Below are positions 7,984-16,807 of a stretch of 64,000 nt of DNA, piece by piece (position 1 is the stretch's first letter; the number at the start of each line of letters is the position of its first letter). The DNA comes from Gammaproteobacteria bacterium (GTDB taxonomy: Bacteria > Pseudomonadota > Gammaproteobacteria > Ga0077536): assembly GCA_024234975.1 (NCBI GenBank), contig JACKNH010000019.1, forward strand, positions 1 through 64,000, given 5' to 3'. The translations under genes and the position numbers were made by a program. The notes under the pieces were generated by a model that was given only the letters and a program-made list of their open reading frames with translations, ran no database searches and had not been told where the DNA came from.

Positions 7984-9248
7984 CAGGCCGGTAACAGGAT
8001 GCCAATCACGGCGGCGGTCATCGAGGTGGCCAATGTGCCGGCAGCGATGGAGCGCATACCAAGGCCGATGATTTCCACCCTACGCGAGGGAACCATCGCC
8101 GCCAGCCCGCCGATCATGATGCCCAGGCTGCCGAAATTGGCGAAACCGCATAAGGCGTAAGTCATGATGTAGGTGCTGTGGGCACTCAATGCCCCCGGCG
8201 GAAGATCGGCCAGCCGCGCGTAGGCGATCAATTCGTTCAGCACGGTTTTCACGCCCATCAACTGGCCGGCAGTGGTTGCTTCGGCCCAGGGAATGCCCAT
8301 ACACCAGCACAGGGGCGCCATGATCCAGCCAAGCATGCGTTCCAGAGTGAGCGGTGCGCCTGCGAAATCAGGTAACAGGCTCAACGTGGCATTGACCAAA
8401 GCCACCAGCGCGACCAGTACGATCAACATCGCGGCAATATTGAGCACCAGTTGCAGTCCGCCCAGTGTGCCGTTGGCAATGGCATCCATCGTGCTGTTCG
8501 CACCGCGTTCCGGTACCCATTCGGCACTGGTCTGCGTGGTGGACTCCGGCACCATGATCATCGCGATGCCAATCGCGGCCGGCGCGGAGATTACCGAAGC
8601 AATCAACAGGTGCACGATGGCGTCGTCGATCAGCGGCGCCAGTATCGTGGCGTAAAGTACGAGCACTGTGCCGGCGATCGTGGCCATGCCGGTTGCCATC
8701 AGAATGAACAATTCCGCATGGCTGATCCGCGAAAGGTACGGTTTTACAAATAACGGGGCTTCGACCATGCCGACGAAGATGTTCGCTGCGGTGGCAAAGC
8801 CCGTGGCGCCGCCGAGCTTGAGCGTACGCTGCAACAGCAGGCCGAAGCCGTGGATGATTCGTGGCAGCACGCCCCAATAGGTAAGGACAGACGTGATCGC
8901 ACTGATGACCAGCACCAGTGGCAGACCACGGAAGCCGAGTATGAACTGCGCACCGGGGTCAGTCACCGTAAACGGCGCTGCCGCGCCGCCGACGTAACCG
9001 AGGACGAAACTGGTTCCAGCCAGAGTGGCGTCCTGCAGCGCATTGACGGCGGAATTCAGCCATTCAAATACGACACGCGAACCCGGGAGGTACAACAACA
9101 GCGCGGCGAGCACGAATTGCAGAGCGATGGCGGATATCACCAGCCGCCAACTGACCGCCCGGCGGCTTTCACTGAAAATCCAGGCGATCAGCACGAACAC
9201 GGCGATGCCGACAAGCCCCTGGACCATGGCAGACCATTCCCGCTCCAT
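7983..9248 (-). CDS. NupC-family concentrative nucleoside transporter
   Basis: Inner-membrane nucleoside/cation symporter of the CNT (NupC) family, 421 aa and rich in hydrophobic segments. Family features: GFRGLPLVLVISAITSVLTYWGVLPRII, the Gly-rich EAPLFVKPYL segment, MATIAGTVLVLYA, and the C-terminal TYALCGFANFGSLGIMIGGL, which matches the conserved CNT core. It imports nucleosides for salvage. The ATG at codon 8 (9227) may be the true start, since the first seven residues are atypical. It is divergent from the ABC exporter gene at 9330. Confidence 0.92.
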   Translation of the reverse strand: MEREWSAMVQGLVGIAVFVLIAWIFSESRRAVSWRLVISAIALQFVLAALLLYLPGSRVVFEWLNSAVNALQDATLAGTSFVLGYVGGAAAPFTVTDPGAQFILGFRGLPLVLVISAITSVLTYWGVLPRIIHGFGLLLQRTLKLGGATGFATAANIFVGMVEAPLFVKPYLSRISHAELFILMATGMATIAGTVLVLYATILAPLIDDAIVHLLIASVISAPAAIGIAMIMVPESTTQTSAEWVPERGANSTMDAIANGTLGGLQLVLNIAAMLIVLVALVALVNATLSLLPDFAGAPLTLERMLGWIMAPLCWCMGIPWAEATTAGQLMGVKTVLNELIAYARLADLPPGALSAHSTYIMTYALCGFANFGSLGIMIGGLAAMVPSRRVEIIGLGMRSIAAGTLATSMTAAVIGILLPA

Positions 9249-9329
9249 TGATTGGTCGATGATGATACGGCCCGGTGACGGTGATTGTCACCTGCGGCGC
9301 GATAGGGCTTGCGCTATACTCGCGCGGCC

Positions 9330-11132
9330 ATGCCCCCAGGCCATATCGAAAATCGCCCGAAATCGCGCAGCATCCGACCGCTGCGCGCACTGTTGCCGTA
9401 TCTGCGTCCGTACCGGCTGCAGATCACCTTTGCAATATTTGCGCTGCTGGTAGCCGCGGCTGCATTGCTGATGTTGCCCATCGCGTTGCGCTATGTGATA
9501 GATGCCGGAATCGCCTCGGACGATGCAGGGACGATCAATGGTTATTTCATTGCGCTGGCGGGGGTGACGCTGTTGTTCGCCGTCTTTGCCGCCTGGCGCT
9601 ATTACCTGATGACCTGGATCGGCGAGCGGGTGGTGGCGGACTTGCGGCGCGCTGTCTTCCGGCACCTGATGCGGCTGGACCAGAGCTTCTTCGAGACCAC
9701 CCAGTCCGGTGAAGTGTTGTCCCGGCTGACCACCGACACCACGTTGGTACAGTCAATCACCGGTTCCGGATTTTCGATTGCGATACGTACGGGGCTGCAG
9801 CTGGTCGGTGCATTGGCGTTGCTCGCGATCACCAGTCCCGCGCTGACCGGATACATTCTGGTCACGATACCGGTTGTGCTGGTGCCAATCATTCTGATCG
9901 GGCGGCGCGTGCGTGGTTTGAGCCGCGATTCGCAGGATCGCATCGCCGATTCCAGCGGCCTCGCGGGTGAAACGCTGAATGCCATGGCCCTGGTCCAGTC
10001 ATATACGTTGGAGTCGAAGCAGTCCGAACGTTATGGCGGTTCGGTCGAACAGGCTTACGTTGCCGCTATCCGCCGGGCCCGGGTGCGTGCCTTCCTGACT
10101 GCATACGCGATTTCGGCGCTATTTCTCGCCATCACTTTCATACTCTGGTTGGGCGCGCACGCTGTCATCGATGGATCGATGTCGCCCGGGCAGTTGGGGC
10201 AGTTTCTGTTGTACGCAATATTCGTGGGGTCCGCGGCGGCCGGTTTGTCAGAGCAGTGGGGCGAGTTGCAACGCGCGGCGGGCGCCATAGAAAGGCTGGT
10301 GGAACTGCTGCACCAGGAACCGGCGATCCAGGCGCCTGCTGTACCCAGGGCGCCCGTTCTGGGCAGTGGTACCGCGCTTATATTTGATGATGTCCGCTTC
10401 AGTTATCCCTCGCGGCCGAATACCAATGCACTGGATGGTTTCACCTTGCGCATCGCCGAAGGGGAGACCGTGGCGCTGGTTGGTCCTTCCGGCGCCGGCA
10501 AGAGCACCGTGTTCCAGCTGTTGCTGCGTTTTTATGATTATCAGAGCGGCGACATCCGGGTCGGTGATACGGTGTTGCGTGATATGGACCCGGTTGCGCT
10601 GCGCGGGCTCATCGGCGTCGTTCCTCAGGACCCGGTGATTTTCGCCGCGTCTGCGCGTGAGAACATCAGGCTCGGTCGATTGAACGCGACCGACGTGGAA
10701 ATTGAGCAGGCGGCGCAAGCCGCGGCAGCCGATGAATTCATCCGCGCGTTGCCTGAGGGCTACGACACGTTTCTGGGCGAGCGCGGCGTACGCCTGTCGG
10801 TCGGTCAGCGCCAGCGTATCGCCATTGCGCGGGCCATCCTGAAGAATCCTTACCTGTTGCTGCTCGATGAAGCCACCAGCGCGCTGGATGCACAGAGTGA
10901 GCGACTTGTACAACAGGCGATCGAACGACTGACAAGTGATCGCACGACACTGGTCATAGCGCATCGCCTGGCAACCGTGCTCAAGGCGGATCGGATCGCA
11001 TTGATTGACCACGGCCGCCTGCTCGATGTGGGCACGCATACGGAACTCATGCAACGGGCGCCGCTGTACGCCCGCCTGGCCCGCCTGCAGTTCATCGATG
11101 GCCAGATTCCCGTCGACGTCGACGCGAATTGA
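9330..11132 (+). CDS. MsbA/LmrA-like ABC exporter (fused permease and ATPase)
   Basis: Half-size ABC exporter of 600 aa from the ATG at 9330; the longer frame begins seven codons earlier but is less likely. The membrane domain (about 15-310) has six hydrophobic segments and the typical FRHLMRLDQSFFETTQSGEVLSRL coupling region. The ATPase domain has Walker A GPSGAGKST, the Q loop VPQDP, signature LSVGQRQRIAIARA, Walker B YLLLLDEATSALD and the H-loop histidine in VIAHRL. Lipid or drug export is plausible, but no kdsB/lpxK neighbour links it to lipid A. It is divergent from nupC. A TATACT -10-like hexamer lies at 9315-9320. Confidence 0.9.
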   Translation: MPPGHIENRPKSRSIRPLRALLPYLRPYRLQITFAIFALLVAAAALLMLPIALRYVIDAGIASDDAGTINGYFIALAGVTLLFAVFAAWRYYLMTWIGERVVADLRRAVFRHLMRLDQSFFETTQSGEVLSRLTTDTTLVQSITGSGFSIAIRTGLQLVGALALLAITSPALTGYILVTIPVVLVPIILIGRRVRGLSRDSQDRIADSSGLAGETLNAMALVQSYTLESKQSERYGGSVEQAYVAAIRRARVRAFLTAYAISALFLAITFILWLGAHAVIDGSMSPGQLGQFLLYAIFVGSAAAGLSEQWGELQRAAGAIERLVELLHQEPAIQAPAVPRAPVLGSGTALIFDDVRFSYPSRPNTNALDGFTLRIAEGETVALVGPSGAGKSTVFQLLLRFYDYQSGDIRVGDTVLRDMDPVALRGLIGVVPQDPVIFAASARENIRLGRLNATDVEIEQAAQAAAADEFIRALPEGYDTFLGERGVRLSVGQRQRIAIARAILKNPYLLLLDEATSALDAQSERLVQQAIERLTSDRTTLVIAHRLATVLKADRIALIDHGRLLDVGTHTELMQRAPLYARLARLQFIDGQIPVDVDAN

Positions 11133-11200
11133 TTCGATCCCGTCCGAGCGCTACGCCGCAATCCCGCCCCGCGCCGGGTGCTGCCGGCCACCCCCGTCTG

Positions 11201-11232
11201 ACGCCCGTAAGTACCGGTCACGGGGCATTTTT
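11201..11232 (+). terminator. Weak candidate terminator after the ABC exporter
   Basis: A 5-bp GC stem (CCCGT at 11204-11208, ACGGG at 11220-11224) is followed after four bases by five T at 11228-11232. The stem is short and the loop of 11 bases is long, so this is only a candidate. It would separate the ABC exporter transcript from the 4.5S RNA gene. Confidence 0.3.
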
Positions 11233-11279
11233 CCACGCCGACGGTCAAACCTCCTCGCCGATCGTTTACAATGGCGACC

Positions 11280-11388
11280 GGTGGCAACGCCGGTCCCCTC
11301 GCGACGTGAAGTTGTGAACCCCGTCAGGCCCGGAAGGGAGCAGCGGTAACAATGGATACGGGCGCCGGGGTGTGGCTGGCGGGGCCAC
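11280..11388 (+). ncRNA. ffs: 4.5S signal recognition particle RNA
   Basis: The segment GTCAGGCCCGGAAGGGAGCAGC (11330-11351) is the near-invariant SRP RNA tetraloop/Ffh-binding domain. It is followed by the second conserved strand GGTGTGGCTGGCGGGGCC. The ends pair as GTGGC (11281-11285) with GCCAC (11384-11388), giving the usual elongated hairpin of about 109 nt, close to the bacterial 4.5S size. A TACAAT -10 hexamer at 11267-11272 places the start near 11279-11280. TTTTC follows the 3' end. It lies directly upstream of dnaX. Exact ends are estimated. Confidence 0.9.
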
Positions 11389-11449
11389 TTTTCATTTCAG
11401 GTGGTCGCAAAATTCCGCGGATGAAATTTGTCTTGGTGGGCGTTGCTCG

Positions 11450-13174
11450 ATGAGTTACCAGGTTCTGGCAAGAAAATGGCGCCCGCGCCGGTTTGATGAT
11501 GTGGTCGGCCAGACCCACGTCGTCCGCGCGCTGCGCAATGCACTCGACAGCGACAGGCTGCACCACGCCTACCTGTTTACCGGGACCCGGGGTGTCGGCA
11601 AAACCACCATCGCCCGGATTTTTGCCAAGGCCATCAATTGTGAGGCCGGCGTCAGTGGCAACCCCTGCGGTGAATGCGCCACCTGTCTGGAAGTGGATAC
11701 CGGGCGTTGTGTCGATCTGATTGAAGTCGACGCCGCGTCGCGTACGCGGGTGGATGAAACCCGCGAGCTTATGGATAACGTGCCTTATGCACCGACCCGT
11801 GCCCGCTTCAAGGTTTACCTGATCGACGAAGTACACATGTTCTCCAACCATTCCTTCAATGCGTTGTTGAAGACGCTGGAGGAGCCGCCCGAACACGTCA
11901 AGTTCCTGCTCGCGACCACTGATCCGAAACGCTTGCCGATCACCGTACTGTCGCGCTGCCTGCAATTCAATCTGACGCGGGTACCGGTCCATGAAATCCG
12001 CAGCCATCTCGAGCGGATTCTCGTTGCGGAAAAAATTCCATTCGACATCGATGCGCTGGACCTGATTGCGCGGGCCGCCGACGGCAGCGTGCGCGATTCG
12101 CTCAGCCTGCTGGACCAGGCGATTGCCTATGCCGGTGGCGTACTGAAGACCGGCGAAGTTGCGGCCATGCTGGGAACGGTCAGCGGCACGGATCTTGGCG
12201 CCATGGTGGACGCCTTGTTGGCCGGCGACGGCGGCCGGTTGATCAATGCCGCGCGTGAACTGGGCCAGGGCAACGCGAATTTTCACGATGTCCTCGGCGA
12301 ACTGCTGGCATTGCTGCAGCGGATCGCCGTCTGTCAGGTGTTGGGCGAAGCCGCGGGCGGGTTGGAAGATGATGCGCGCGTGGTTGAGCTGGCCGGACGC
12401 ATGAGTGCAGAAGATTGCCAGTTGTATTACCAGATTGGTTTGACCGGTCGTCGCGATCTGCCATTGGCGCCTGAGCCACGCATCGGCTTCGAAATGGTCT
12501 TGCTGCGAATGTTGGCGTTCCGGCCGCTGGCCGCGCCGGGATCTGTCCCGGTCTCGCCGGCAGTCGCTGCGCCGGCGGCGCCTGCGCCCGGCGGCAAACC
12601 CGGGGGTGCGATGGCGCGTGGCACGCAGGCATCGTCCGTCTCTCAAATGCCCCCATCGGCAACACCGGCACGGGATGCCATGCGCGCCGTCGCGCAGCCA
12701 CTACGTCCGGAGGTGGCGCCGCCGGCCGTTGTCGCGAATGAAGACCCGGCGCAAAGCGTGAATCCGGCACGCCCGGTCGATCCGGAATCGTTGAATGCGG
12801 ATGATTGGCCGCAGCTTATTGATGAACTCGAAATTACCGGCCTGGTCCGCCAGTTGGCGATCAATTGCGCCTGGCTCGGCTTTGCCGGCGGAGAGATCAG
12901 GCTGGCGCTTGATCCGCAGGTGGCCGGTCTGGGCAACAGGAAGTATGAAGATCGCCTTGCCGAAGCGTTGACGTCGAGATTGGGTCGGCCGATCCGCCTG
13001 GCCATTGCGACCTCCGCGGAAACCGCCGCGCAGACACCTTCGGCGCAACAGGCTGCGGCGGCCAAAGCCAGACAACAACAGGCCGAAGCCGAGATGGCGG
13101 CGGATGAACTGGTGCAGGCGTTGCAGTCGAACTTCAACGCCAACCTGCAGGAAGTCAGAGTGGAGCGGCATTGA
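11450..13174 (+). CDS. dnaX: DNA polymerase III subunit gamma/tau
   Basis: Clamp-loader ATPase subunit. The ATG at 11450 gives the canonical start [21 protein letters not shown]; the open frame runs 26 codons further upstream but covers the 4.5S RNA end. Motifs: Walker [10 protein letters not shown], a zinc site in the Cys-rich segment [17 protein letters not shown], Walker B-type [11 protein letters not shown], and sensor 1 FLLATTDP. A Pro/Ala-rich linker (about 365-450) leads to the tau C-terminal domain. It is 574 aa. No A-rich slippery heptamer for gamma frameshifting was seen. It forms the conserved dnaX-ybaB-recR unit. Confidence 0.96.
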   Translation: MSYQVLARKWRPRRFDDVVGQTHVVRALRNALDSDRLHHAYLFTGTRGVGKTTIARIFAKAINCEAGVSGNPCGECATCLEVDTGRCVDLIEVDAASRTRVDETRELMDNVPYAPTRARFKVYLIDEVHMFSNHSFNALLKTLEEPPEHVKFLLATTDPKRLPITVLSRCLQFNLTRVPVHEIRSHLERILVAEKIPFDIDALDLIARAADGSVRDSLSLLDQAIAYAGGVLKTGEVAAMLGTVSGTDLGAMVDALLAGDGGRLINAARELGQGNANFHDVLGELLALLQRIAVCQVLGEAAGGLEDDARVVELAGRMSAEDCQLYYQIGLTGRRDLPLAPEPRIGFEMVLLRMLAFRPLAAPGSVPVSPAVAAPAAPAPGGKPGGAMARGTQASSVSQMPPSATPARDAMRAVAQPLRPEVAPPAVVANEDPAQSVNPARPVDPESLNADDWPQLIDELEITGLVRQLAINCAWLGFAGGEIRLALDPQVAGLGNRKYEDRLAEALTSRLGRPIRLAIATSAETAAQTPSAQQAAAAKARQQQAEAEMAADELVQALQSNFNANLQEVRVERH

Positions 13175-13224
13175 GCCGGCTCCAGGTAGATAGTCACAGT
13201 CAATATGCATTCGGGAGTGAAACC

Positions 13225-13548
13225 GTGAAAGGTGGAATCGGCAACCTGCTGAAGCAGGCTCAAAGCATGCAGGCCAACCTGCAGAAAGCACAGGAACGGT
13301 TGGCTGCCATGGAAGTCACCGGTGAGTCGGGTGGTGGCATGGTCAAGGTGACGATGACCGGCCGGCATGACGTACGCCGGGTTCAGATCGATCCGCAGTT
13401 GCAGGGCGACGAGCTGTCCATGCTCGAGGATCTGATCGCGGCAGCGGTCAACGATGCGGTACGTCGTGTCGAGCAGATGACCCAGGAGAAGATGGCGGAG
13501 GCGACCGCCGGCATGAATCTTCCTCCGGGCATGAAGCTGCCGTTCTGA
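13225..13548 (+). CDS. ybaB: YbaB/EbfC nucleoid-associated protein
   Basis: A small DNA-binding protein of the YbaB/EbfC family, 107 aa from a GTG start at 13225. That start is chosen because GGGAG lies seven bases upstream and the product then begins [16 protein letters not shown], as in other members; a TTG overlapping the dnaX stop would add an unrelated leader. Family features are the N-terminal coiled helix, the segment [21 protein letters not shown], and the Gly/Met/Pro-rich tail ending [10 protein letters not shown]. It is sandwiched between dnaX and recR as in most gammaproteobacteria. Confidence 0.94.
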   Translation: MKGGIGNLLKQAQSMQANLQKAQERLAAMEVTGESGGGMVKVTMTGRHDVRRVQIDPQLQGDELSMLEDLIAAAVNDAVRRVEQMTQEKMAEATAGMNLPPGMKLPF

Positions 13549-13579
13549 GGCAAGCGTTTATGCCGCAGGTGCTCGACGC

Positions 13580-14176
13580 TTGACCACACCATCACTGCTG
13601 CAGAAGCTGACGGACGCGTTGCGCTGTATGCCCGGCGTGGGGCCGAAATCGGCGCAGCGCATTGCCTATCATCTGCTGGCGCGGGATCGTGCAGGCGCGA
13701 GCCGGCTCGGCGAGATCCTGCAGGAAGCGGTGGAGAAGATTGGCCATTGCTCTGTCTGTCGCACGTTTACCGAGCATGAGGTCTGCGAGCTGTGCGCATC
13801 ACCCAGGCGCGATGACAGCCAGCTGTGCGTTGTTGAGGGTCCGCAGGATATTCTCGCGATCGAACAGGCTACGGATTACCGTGGGCGCTACTTTGTCCTG
13901 CTGGGAAGATTGTCTCCGCTGGATGGTATCGGACCGGAGAATCTCGGCCTGGACCAATTGACACGGCGGCTTGATGAGCATGTTGTCAAAGAATTGATTG
14001 TCGCCGTCAGTACTACCATGGAAGGTGAAGCTACCGCGCACTACCTGCGTGGCATTGCCCATGATGCCGGCATACGTATCACCCGCATTGCCTATGGCGT
14101 ACCGATCGGCGGCGAGCTGGAATTTGTCGATCGTGGTACGTTGTCGCACGCCATCGCCAGCCGCAGAGAGCTATGA
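13580..14176 (+). CDS. recR: Recombination mediator RecR
   Basis: RecR works with RecF and RecO to load RecA at single-strand gaps. The helix-hairpin-helix [20 protein letters not shown] is at about residues 14-33. It is followed by the C4 zinc finger [16 protein letters not shown] (about 57-72) and a Toprim domain with [13 protein letters not shown]. The length (198 aa) is standard. The start is a TTG at 13580 that gives the usual N-terminus. The stop overlaps the orn start in ATGA, indicating coupling. Confidence 0.95.
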   Translation: MTTPSLLQKLTDALRCMPGVGPKSAQRIAYHLLARDRAGASRLGEILQEAVEKIGHCSVCRTFTEHEVCELCASPRRDDSQLCVVEGPQDILAIEQATDYRGRYFVLLGRLSPLDGIGPENLGLDQLTRRLDEHVVKELIVAVSTTMEGEATAHYLRGIAHDAGIRITRIAYGVPIGGELEFVDRGTLSHAIASRREL

Positions 14177-14736
14177 CCATGACCGCCACCGTGGATGAAT
14201 CCGCCAACAGACTGATCTGGATCGACCTGGAGATGACCGGTCTGGATCCCGAGCGCGAAGTCATTATCGAAATCGCCACCGTCGTCACCGATGCCAACCT
14301 GAACGTGTTGGCGGAAGGACCGGTGCTCGCCATTCATCAGCGTGATGATCTGCTGGCGGCAATGGATGAATGGAATACCCGTCAACACGGTGAAAGCGGC
14401 CTGACCGAGCGCGTGAAGCAAAGCAAGGTCACGACCGCCATGGCCGAGCAGGCCACACTGGAGTTCCTGCGCCGCTATGTCGGTCATCGTCAGTCGCCGA
14501 TGTGCGGCAACAGCATCTGCCAGGACAGGCGTTTTCTCTACCGCGAAATGCCCGAGCTTGCCGAGTTCTTCCACTACCGCAACCTGGATGTCAGCACGCT
14601 GAAGGAACTGGCACGTCGCTGGCGACCGGACGTCGCGCCGTTCGCCAAAGTCTCCAGTCACCTTGCACTCAACGACATCATGGATTCAATCGCCGAGCTG
14701 GCGTATTACCGCACCCATCTCTGGCGCGAGTCGTAG
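14173..14736 (+). CDS. orn: Oligoribonuclease
   Basis: A DEDDh 3'-5' exonuclease that degrades nanoRNA and pGpG to mononucleotides. Motifs: exo[23 protein letters not shown] (catalytic D and E), exo[33 protein letters not shown], and exo[18 protein letters not shown] with the catalytic His/Asp region. The length is 187 aa. It overlaps recR by 4 bp. It probably completes the degradation of c-di-GMP made by enzymes such as the diguanylate cyclase at 27.8 kb. Confidence 0.96.
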   Translation: MTMTATVDESANRLIWIDLEMTGLDPEREVIIEIATVVTDANLNVLAEGPVLAIHQRDDLLAAMDEWNTRQHGESGLTERVKQSKVTTAMAEQATLEFLRRYVGHRQSPMCGNSICQDRRFLYREMPELAEFFHYRNLDVSTLKELARRWRPDVAPFAKVSSHLALNDIMDSIAELAYYRTHLWRES

Positions 14737-14738
14737 CC

Positions 14739-16220
14739 ATGGCCGGCGGAGCACAATCCGCTGCCGTATTGGACGTCGCTGCTGTTCGCGCGGTGGAACG
14801 CAAGGCGATTGAACACCTGAATATTTCCGGCCTTTCGTTGATGCAGCGCGCAGGCGCGGCTGCCTGGACGACGCTGCGCAGTCGATGGCCGGATGCGCGC
14901 TCCGTTGTTGTCGTCTGCGGTCCGGGAAACAATGGCGGCGACGGCTATGTCGTTGCCCGCCACGCTGCCGCAGCGGGTATGACAGTGACCGTGCTCGAGG
15001 TAGGGAAGCCGGTAGCTTCTGGCGACGCCGCTGCCTGTCGTGACGCGATGCTAGCGGACGGCGTTATGCCGCTGCCGTTTCAGAACGGATCGTTGCCGGC
15101 GGCAGACATCATCGTCGACGCGATTTTTGGCATTGGTCTCGCGCGGCCGCCGGCCGGAGATTTCGAAGCGGCAATCATGGCCATCAACGCCGCGGATGCG
15201 CCGGTATTTGCCATAGACCTGCCGTCGGGACTGAACGCAGATACGGGCGCTACGCCGGGCGCAGTCGTCCATGCGGCATGTACGCAGACATTCATCGCCC
15301 TGAAACCCGGGCTTGTCACCGGCCACGGTCCGGCGGTCTGCGGTGAAATCGTCAATGCTGACCTTGATATTCCGGCGGCAGGTTACGACGGTGCAGCCAT
15401 TGCCGCGCACCTCATTACATCCACACGGATCGAACAGCTTCTGCAACCGCGGCAAAGGGTGAGCCATAAAGGTGACTTCGGCCACGTGCTGGTCATCGGC
15501 GGCGCGCCAGGATTTGCGGGGGCGGCGCTGATGTCCGCGAGTGCCGCGGCACGCACGGGCGCCGGACTTGTCAGTGTCGCCACCCATCCGGACCACGCGG
15601 CACAGTTTCTCGCTGCCCAGCCTGAATTGATGGTCCACGCGGTCGCGGAAGCCGGCGCCTTGCGCCAACTCCTGCCGCGCGCAACTGTCATCGCCGTCGG
15701 ACCGGGACTGGGGCAGGGCGCCTGGGCGCGAGGCTTGTTGGCTACCGCGCTGGAAAGCCAGCTGCCCATGGTCATCGATGCCGATGCCCTCAACCTGCTC
15801 GCGCAACAACCCGGTCGCCGCGAGAACCGCGTGCTGACACCGCACCCTGGAGAAGCGGCACGGCTGCTGGGGGAGTCGACCGCGCAGGTGCAGCAGGATC
15901 GCCTTGGCGCCGGGCGGCGGCTGGCCGACCGCTATGGTGGTACGGTGGTTTTGAAGGGCGCGGGCAGCTGTATCACCACGAGTGAGGGCAGGACATGGAT
16001 CTGCCGAGCCGGCAATCCGGGCATGGCCAGTGGCGGTATGGGTGATGTGCTGACTGGCATCATCGCTGGTTTGATGGCGCAACGGCTGGGGCCGGATGAT
16101 GCTGCAATTGCCGGCGTCTGGCTGCATGCCACCGCGGCCGATTGCGCAGCGGCGGCAGGCGAACGCGGATTGCTGGCAACCGACCTGTTGCCCCATGTTC
16201 GACGCCTGGTGAACCCTTGA
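14739..16220 (+). CDS. nnrD: Bifunctional NAD(P)H-hydrate epimerase/dehydratase
   Basis: Repairs damaged NAD(P)H. The N-terminal YjeF_N epimerase domain (about 1-215) has VVVCGPGNNGGDGYVVARHA. The C-terminal ADP-dependent dehydratase domain (about 225-490) has HKGDFGHVLVIGGAPGFAGAA, VIAVGPGLGQG, MVIDADALNLLA, VLTPHPGEAARLLG and the nucleotide-site segment NPGMASGGMGDVLTGIIAGL. Its ATG at 14739 directly follows orn; a longer open frame starts inside orn and is rejected. It is 493 aa. The stop overlaps the tsaE start. Confidence 0.95.
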   Translation: MAGGAQSAAVLDVAAVRAVERKAIEHLNISGLSLMQRAGAAAWTTLRSRWPDARSVVVVCGPGNNGGDGYVVARHAAAAGMTVTVLEVGKPVASGDAAACRDAMLADGVMPLPFQNGSLPAADIIVDAIFGIGLARPPAGDFEAAIMAINAADAPVFAIDLPSGLNADTGATPGAVVHAACTQTFIALKPGLVTGHGPAVCGEIVNADLDIPAAGYDGAAIAAHLITSTRIEQLLQPRQRVSHKGDFGHVLVIGGAPGFAGAALMSASAAARTGAGLVSVATHPDHAAQFLAAQPELMVHAVAEAGALRQLLPRATVIAVGPGLGQGAWARGLLATALESQLPMVIDADALNLLAQQPGRRENRVLTPHPGEAARLLGESTAQVQQDRLGAGRRLADRYGGTVVLKGAGSCITTSEGRTWICRAGNPGMASGGMGDVLTGIIAGLMAQRLGPDDAAIAGVWLHATAADCAAAAGERGLLATDLLPHVRRLVNP

Positions 16221-16735
16221 ACGAAGCGGGTACACGGGCGATCGATTGCCCGGATGAAGCCGCCACCTTGCGCCTTGGCGAATGCCTCGCGCGGGCAATC
16301 GAACCGCCGTTCATTATTTTCCTGCAAGGCGATCTCGGCGCCGGCAAGACGACGCTGGCGCGTGGATTAATCCGTACGCTGGGTGTCCAGGGTGCCATCA
16401 AAAGCCCCACGTTCACCCTGGTAGAGCCGTATCAGACGGCGCGGTTTGCGGTATACCACTTCGACCTGTATCGAGTGGCCGACCCGCAGGAGTTGGAATT
16501 AGCCGGTTTGCGTGACTACCTGGCGGAAAACGCCCTGATACTTATTGAATGGCCGGAACGTGCGGCGGGCCTGAATCTCGTCCCTGACATGCAGCTGTCC
16601 CTGGCGCCGTCCGCCGTGGACGGGCGCTCGGTGGAAATCGCGACATCGACACCCGCCGGCGCCGCAGTGCTGGCGCGGTTGGCGCCTTGCCTGACGCAAC
16701 ACCAAGCGCTCGATCGGTCCGGAAAACTGACGTAA
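16217..16735 (+). CDS. tsaE: tRNA t6A synthesis ATPase TsaE
   Basis: P-loop ATPase of the TsaBDE complex that makes threonylcarbamoyladenosine at tRNA position 37. Walker A is LQGDLGAGKTTLARGL. The switch region is GAIKSPTFTLVEPY, and YHFDLYRVADPQELELAGL and LILIEWPERA follow the family pattern. A TTG at 16217, overlapping the nnrD stop, gives a 172-aa product; the open frame extends further upstream inside nnrD. Slightly longer than E. coli TsaE because of its C-terminal tail. Confidence 0.94.
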   Translation: MNEAGTRAIDCPDEAATLRLGECLARAIEPPFIIFLQGDLGAGKTTLARGLIRTLGVQGAIKSPTFTLVEPYQTARFAVYHFDLYRVADPQELELAGLRDYLAENALILIEWPERAAGLNLVPDMQLSLAPSAVDGRSVEIATSTPAGAAVLARLAPCLTQHQALDRSGKLT

Positions 16736-16769
16736 TTCATATAAATAACGCGTTTTTCACTTAAAGCTC

Positions 16770-16797
16770 TTGAATTAAAGCAGGTAACGATTACAAA
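16770..16797 (+). promoter_or_regulatory. Candidate sigma-70 promoter for amiC
   Basis: TTGAAT (16770-16775) and TACAAA (16792-16797) are separated by 16 bp in an AT-rich 72-bp gap between tsaE and the amidase gene. The predicted start near 16804 would make the TTG codon at 16808 almost leaderless, which slightly favours a later amiC start. Assigned by eye. Confidence 0.4.
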
Positions 16798-16807
16798 ATA
16801 CGGGCAA

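Noticed and set aside
11324..12646. 440-codon open frame antisense to dnaX
   Set aside because: It is rich in Arg, Gln and Gly with no family motif and covers the 4.5S RNA and dnaX. It is the usual high-GC antisense shadow.
13060..13110. Possible dnaX frameshift signal producing gamma
   Set aside because: The A-rich stretch lacks an A-AAA-AAG-type slippery heptamer, and the position near the C-terminus does not match a gamma boundary.
15051..16298. 415-codon open frame antisense to nnrD/tsaE
   Set aside because: Composition is that of a reverse-complement shadow, and both opposite genes are clearly real.
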